Shown: piece by piece, positions 59,986 through 64,000 of the stretch
Layout: each line of letters starts with the position of its first letter
How positions within the stretch are numbered: position 1 is the first letter of the stretch
NCBI GenBank assembly: GCA_965230065.1
Contig: OZ245942.1
Span: forward strand, 1,736,001 to 1,800,000
Source: G965230065 sp965230065
Lineage (GTDB): Bacteria > Bacteroidota > Bacteroidia > Cytophagales > Cyclobacteriaceae
Length of the DNA: 64,000 nucleotides
Direction of reading: 5' to 3'
The notes under the pieces: generated by a model
Seen by the model: only the letters and a program-made list of their open reading frames with translations
Told to the model about the DNA's origin: nothing
Database searches by the model: none
Made by a program: the position numbers and the translations under genes

Positions 59986-62391
59986 TTAACTTCCGCAAGC
60001 CTCGCAACCATCAGGGTCGTCCAGTGAGCACTGGATGGCCGATTGGTTTTGGGTACGAACCATGCCTTCATCTTCTGCCTCAACGGCTACAGCTTCTTTC
60101 TTATTAGGCTCGTCTATCAGCGCCTGCTTGTCCAATGTAAACTTAATGGCATCGGCAGCTGCTTTGGTACGCATGTAGTACATTCCTGTTTTCAGCCCGC
60201 GCTTCCAGGCATGGAAATGCATAGAAGTGAGCTTACCAAAGTTAGGGTCTTGCATGAACACGTTCAGGCTCTGGCTCTGGCAGATGAACGCGCCCCGGTC
60301 GGCAGCCATGTCCAAAATCGTTTTCTGGGAAATTTCCCAGGCCGTTTTGTACAGGTCTTTCAGGTTTTGCGGAATTTCCGGAATATCCTGTACCGAACCG
60401 TTGGCAGCAATCAATTTATTTTTCATCCTATCGCTCCACAAGCCAAGCTTCACCAGGTCTTTGAGCAAATGCTTGTTCACCACAATAAACTCACCCGATA
60501 ATACCCGACGGGTATAAATGTTGGATGTATAGGGTTCAAAGCACTCATTATTACCCAAGATTTGAGAAGTAGAAGCCGTAGGCATAGGTGCCAGCAGCAG
60601 TGAATTGCGCACACCGTGTTTCTTCACTTCCTTCTTCAGGCCATCCCAGTCCCAACGGTTCGATTCGGGCGATACGCCCCACATATCAAACTGGAAGATG
60701 CCTTTTGATACGGGCGAACCTTTGAAGGTTTCATACGGGCCGTCTTTCTTGGCCAAGTCTTTGGAAGCCGTCATGGCAGCAAAGTAGATGGTCTCAAAGA
60801 TATCTTTGTTCAAACCTTTGGCCTCGTCTGAATCGAAAGGCATCCGCAGCATCAGGAACGTATCGGCCAGACCTTGTACACCAATACCTATCGGGCGGTG
60901 CCGCAGGTTAGAGTACTTAGCCTCTGGCACCGGGTAATAGTTTACATCAATCACCTTGTTGAGGTTTTTGGTGATTACATAGGTTACGTCATACAACCGC
61001 TGGTGGTCAAATTTTCCATCCTCCGTTACATATTTGGGCAATGCGATAGAAGCCAGGTTACATACCGCCACTTCCTCTGGTGAGGTATACTCAATAATTT
61101 CAGTACACAAGTTACTGGATCGGATCGTACCCAGGTTTTTCTGGTTTGATTTGCGGTTGGCCGCATCTTTATACAAAATATAAGGCGTACCGGTTTCAAT
61201 CTGCGATTCCAGAATCTCAAACCACAACTCCTGTGCTTTTACTGTTTTGCGGGCTTTGCCTTCCCGCTCATATTTTTCGTAAAGCCGTTCAAACTCATCG
61301 CCATAGCAATCGTGCAGGCCGGGTGCTTCGTTGGGCGAGAACAATGACCAGTCTTCATTATTTTCTACCCGCTTCATGAACAAATCGGGAATCCAAAGTG
61401 CATAGAAGAGGTCACGGGCCCGCAGTTCTTCTTTTCCGTGGTTTTTCCTCAATTGAAGAAAATCAAACACATCGGCATGCCAGGGTTCCAGATAAATGGC
61501 AAAACTCCCTTTTCTTTTTCCACCACCCTGGTCTACGTACCGGGCCGTCATGTCGAAGTTACGCAACATGGGTACAATACCATTGGAAGTACCGTTGGTG
61601 CCACGGATATACGCACCTGTAGCCCGCACGTGGTGGATGCTCAGGCCAATACCTCCGGCAGACTGTGAAATTTGCGCGCATTGCTTCAATGTATCATAAA
61701 TACCATCAATAGAATCGTCTTTGACGGTAAGCAAAAAGCAAGACGAAAGCTGTGGCTTGGGCGTGCCCGCATTGAACAAGGTAGGCGTGGCATGCGTAAA
61801 CCACTTCTCCGACATCAGGTTGTAAGTCTCGATAGCAGCATCAATGTCCTCCCCATGGATACCTACGGCCACCCGCATCAGCATGTGCTGCGGGCGTTCC
61901 ACTATTTTCCCATCCAGTTTCATCAGGTACGACCTTTCCAGCGTTTTGAAACCGAAGTAATCGTAATTATAGTCGCGGCTGTAGATGATGGTAGAATCTA
62001 ACTGAGCCGCGTGTTTTTTGATGATGGCATACACCTCTTTGGAAATCAAAGAGGCATTTTCACCGGTTTTGGGGTTTTCGTAAGTGTACAGCCTTTTCAT
62101 GGTATTGGAAAAGGACTTGCTGGTTACCTTGTGCAGGTTAGAAATGGCAATACGAGCTGCCAGCACAGCATAGTCGGGGTGCTTTACGGTAAGGGATGCC
62201 GCTGTTTCTGCTGCCAGATTGTCCAGTTCTACGGTGGTAACCCCATCATAGATACCGGAAATCACTTTTTTGGCAACCTCTACAGAGCTGACATGGGTTT
62301 GGTCTAGCCCGTAGCAGAGCTTTTCTATGCGGGCAGTAATTTTGTCGAATTTAACGGATTCGCGCCTGCCATCTCTTTTTAGTACTAACAT
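59986..62391 (-). CDS. nrdA: Ribonucleoside-diphosphate reductase subunit alpha (class Ia)
   Basis: NrdA reduces ribonucleotides to deoxyribonucleotides. The 801-residue subunit begins with an ATP-cone domain (MLVLKRDGRRESVKFDKITA, KLCYGLDQTHVSS) for allosteric control, followed by the ten-stranded barrel with LSSCFLLTVKDDSIDGIYDT, QSAGGIGLSIHHVRATGA and SSNLCTEIIEYTSPEEVAVC. PMPTASTSQILGNNECFEP is the family's substrate-site loop. The C-terminal CSLDDPDGCEACGS carries the redox cysteine pair reduced by thioredoxin or glutaredoxin. It is in an operon with nrdB upstream (43-base gap). Confidence 0.97.
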   Translation of the reverse strand: MLVLKRDGRRESVKFDKITARIEKLCYGLDQTHVSSVEVAKKVISGIYDGVTTVELDNLAAETAASLTVKHPDYAVLAARIAISNLHKVTSKSFSNTMKRLYTYENPKTGENASLISKEVYAIIKKHAAQLDSTIIYSRDYNYDYFGFKTLERSYLMKLDGKIVERPQHMLMRVAVGIHGEDIDAAIETYNLMSEKWFTHATPTLFNAGTPKPQLSSCFLLTVKDDSIDGIYDTLKQCAQISQSAGGIGLSIHHVRATGAYIRGTNGTSNGIVPMLRNFDMTARYVDQGGGKRKGSFAIYLEPWHADVFDFLQLRKNHGKEELRARDLFYALWIPDLFMKRVENNEDWSLFSPNEAPGLHDCYGDEFERLYEKYEREGKARKTVKAQELWFEILESQIETGTPYILYKDAANRKSNQKNLGTIRSSNLCTEIIEYTSPEEVAVCNLASIALPKYVTEDGKFDHQRLYDVTYVITKNLNKVIDVNYYPVPEAKYSNLRHRPIGIGVQGLADTFLMLRMPFDSDEAKGLNKDIFETIYFAAMTASKDLAKKDGPYETFKGSPVSKGIFQFDMWGVSPESNRWDWDGLKKEVKKHGVRNSLLLAPMPTASTSQILGNNECFEPYTSNIYTRRVLSGEFIVVNKHLLKDLVKLGLWSDRMKNKLIAANGSVQDIPEIPQNLKDLYKTAWEISQKTILDMAADRGAFICQSQSLNVFMQDPNFGKLTSMHFHAWKRGLKTGMYYMRTKAAADAIKFTLDKQALIDEPNKKEAVAVEAEDEGMVRTQNQSAIQCSLDDPDGCEACGS

Positions 62392-62434
62392 AGGGAGTAG
62401 GTTTTAAATTAGGTTATAGTTTAAAAAATATCTG

Positions 62435-63427
62435 CTAAAAGTCTTCATCTAAAGAAAAGGTACGCGAGCTACCCTCGTCACCGCTGTTTTTTACCCCGGC
62501 TTTCTGGTAATCGCCCACCCGCTTTTCGAAGAAGTTGGTTTTACCCTGCAACGAAATCATTTCCATGAAGTCGAACGGGTTGGTAACCTTATATACTTTA
62601 GGACAATTTAATTCATCGAGCAAACGGTCGGCCACAAATTCAATATACTGCCGCATCAATGCAGCATTCATGCCAATGAGGTCGACGGGCAAGGCATCGG
62701 TTACAAATTCTTTTTCTATCTCTACCGCGTCGGTAATGATTTCTGTGATTCTTTCGGTAGAGAGTTTCTTTACCAAATGGTTGTTGTACAACAAACAGGC
62801 AAAATCGCAATGCAGCCCTTCGTCTCTTGAGATTAGCTCATTAGAGAAAGTAAGGCCGGGCATCAGGCCTCTTTTCTTCAGCCAGAAGATAGAGCAGAAG
62901 CTACCGGAAAAGAAAATACCTTCTACCGCAGCAAACGCAACGAGCCGCTCGGCAAAAGAAGCTTTTTCAATCCACCGCAGTGCCCAGTTGGCTTTTTTAT
63001 TCACACACTCCATCGTATCAATGGCGTTGAAAAGCTTATCTTTTTCCTTCGAGTCTTTAACGTACGTATCGATCAGTAAGGAGTATGTTTCAGAATGGAT
63101 ATTCTCAACGGCTATCTGAAAACCATAGAAAAATTTAGCTTCGGTGTATTGCACTTCCGCCACGAAGTTTTCGGCCAGGTTTTCGTTCACAATACCATCG
63201 CTGGCAGCAAAAAAGGCCAGTACGTGCGATATGAAGTGGCGCTCTCCATCGTTGAGGTTTTCCCAGTCTTTCAAATCCTGACTCAGGTCTATTTCTTCGG
63301 CTGTCCAGAAGCTGGCCTCGGCCAGTTTGTACATTTGCCAAATATCGTTATGCTCAATAGGAAATAATACAAAACGGTTTGGATTCTCTTGTAAAATCGG
63401 TTCTAACTCATTCTCTTTTCTGTCCAT
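62435..63427 (-). CDS. nrdB: Ribonucleoside-diphosphate reductase subunit beta
   Basis: The start is ATG 63427 (MDRKENELEPILQENPNRFV), giving 330 residues; the frame to 63487 adds a leader not seen in the family. NrdB is the ferritin-like radical subunit. WTAEEIDLSQDLKDW, AEVQYTEAKFFYGFQIAVEN with IHSETYSLLID and ISRDEGLHCDFACLLYN supply the di-metal carboxylate and His ligands and the Tyr region. The C-terminal tail SRTFSLDEDF is the part that binds NrdA. It is the first gene of the nrdBA operon; the long upstream gap contains no clear NrdR box. Confidence 0.96.
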   Translation of the reverse strand: MDRKENELEPILQENPNRFVLFPIEHNDIWQMYKLAEASFWTAEEIDLSQDLKDWENLNDGERHFISHVLAFFAASDGIVNENLAENFVAEVQYTEAKFFYGFQIAVENIHSETYSLLIDTYVKDSKEKDKLFNAIDTMECVNKKANWALRWIEKASFAERLVAFAAVEGIFFSGSFCSIFWLKKRGLMPGLTFSNELISRDEGLHCDFACLLYNNHLVKKLSTERITEIITDAVEIEKEFVTDALPVDLIGMNAALMRQYIEFVADRLLDELNCPKVYKVTNPFDFMEMISLQGKTNFFEKRVGDYQKAGVKNSGDEGSSRTFSLDEDF

Positions 63428-63876
63428 GTATACAAGGTATTTATTTAAGTAACAAAATAATTTATAGCACGCTCCACATATAATCAATAATCAGCGTATT
63501 CCCCAATACAATAAAAAATTATTTTGTGAGAGCAAAAAATATAAAAAGAAAGATGGAAAATAGCGGTGCTAACAAGTACACGCATTCCCACCTCATTGGT
63601 TTTTGTATTTCTAACAAATATGTCTAATCTATGTTAAAGCTCAAAGCATTTTTTTTCATTAATTTTCCCTGCTTTTTAAATGAGTGATTGAGAAAAAAAC
63701 GTATAAAAAACTGATAAATAGAGGCTTATAGCATTTGTTTTGATTTAAGGATAATTGTGTGGGCTTAACATTTTGGTAACATTGGCTTTTGAAGCTATTA
63801 GCTAAAAGCCACAAGCTGCAAGCTCTTAGTGACTTATAGCTTGTGGCCGGGCGGCGACCCGCTAACAGCTTGCAGC
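63428..63876. other. Upstream region of nrdB with palindromic repeats
   Basis: There is no gene in these 449 bases. The part near nrdB is AT-rich and should hold the nrdBA promoter. Nearer the right end are GCCACAAGCT (63808-63817) pairing with AGCTTGTGGC (63838-63847), and AGCTTGCA (63867-63874) pairing with TGCAAGCT around 63818, a repeat-rich block related to the hairpin at 7121. It could terminate the partial cupin gene. Confidence 0.5.
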
Positions 63877-64000
63877 CTATAATGGCACAGTTGCCCTGTA
63901 CAAGATAGCACTTCCTGTAAGTTGATAGGCTGCACCTGCCTTTACAAAAAAAACGTCTCCTTTTTTCAGGGAAAGTTCACCTTCTGCAAAGACGGCCTCA
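63877..64000 (-). CDS. Mannose-6-phosphate isomerase-like cupin protein, 3' partial view
   Basis: On the minus strand the frame enters from the right window edge and ends at TAG (63877-63879). The visible residues, EAVFAEGELSLKKGDVFFVK then AGAAYQLTGSAILYRATVPL, match the C-terminal cupin strands of class I phosphomannose isomerase, where GDV.FV.AG is the end of the barrel. The enzyme interconverts mannose-6-phosphate and fructose-6-phosphate. Only about 40 residues are visible, and the metal-binding N-terminus is outside the window, so the name is a family-level guess. Confidence 0.6.
   Translation of the reverse strand, partial: EAVFAEGELSLKKGDVFFVKAGAAYQLTGSAILYRATVPL

Noticed and set aside
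63428..63876. Possible NrdR box upstream of nrdB
   Set aside because: No sequence close to the ACACTATATATTGTGT-type pair was found, so no NrdR site is claimed.

Overview
The window looks like chromosomal DNA from a free-living, probably marine or polysaccharide-degrading member of the Bacteroidota (Cytophagales-like). The grounds are type IX secretion C-terminal domains (the 3017-residue surface protein and the frameshifted gene at 57360-59742), lipoproteins with Bacteroidota-style lipoboxes, a sulfatase, DUF1080 and sugar isomerase genes with export signals, an NqrF subunit, ABA4-like and DUF2141 proteins, and almost no Shine-Dalgarno sites. No rRNA, tRNA or CRISPR array was recognised. Taxonomy is inferred from gene content only.

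Layout. 1-7160: an accessory, rearranged zone with an SMP-30-like gene end, a graveyard of broken genes (lipoprotein-domain fragment, IS5-type transposase tail, possible OmpA-like shreds), a secreted HELGH protein, and a duplicated lipoprotein domain, once fused to a vanadium-dependent haloperoxidase and once standalone. 7174-11999: sulfatase, exported TIM-barrel isomerase, aroE and an ABA4-like membrane gene pair. 12042-13347: a vapBC module with a nonsense-interrupted toxin between direct repeats, plus an unknown AT-rich gene. 13571-26196: mostly core metabolism (DUF1080, hemE, M61 peptidase, sua5, nqrF, TMEM175-like channel, degenerate arginase-like protein, rlmN, DUF2141, epimerase). 26336-35389: the giant secreted beta-rich protein. 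35924-42881: gcvP, a cysteine-desulfurase-like enzyme and a multidomain serine hydrolase.

43134-48216 is the most interesting accessory island. It holds a truncated RelE/YafQ-like toxin behind an intact antitoxin, an Xre regulator with a membrane protein, a complete Xre-RES toxin-antitoxin pair with a palindromic operator, and a tight three-gene operon: a sce7726-type protein (nuclease-like E..D..ExK motif), a sce7725/beta-protein family member, and a zinc-ribbon RES-domain protein. I read the operon as a candidate defence or abortive-infection system whose effector may be an NAD-consuming RES enzyme; this is inference.

48282-57286: prfC, then two versions of the circularly permuted ATP-grasp/alpha-E module, one split and one fused (with a transglutaminase), on either side of an ECF sigma factor and a membrane protein. 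57360-63427: the frameshifted T9SS protein and nrdAB. The right edge cuts a mannose-6-phosphate isomerase-like cupin gene. Intergenic gaps carry several families of short palindromic repeats, some doubling as terminators.
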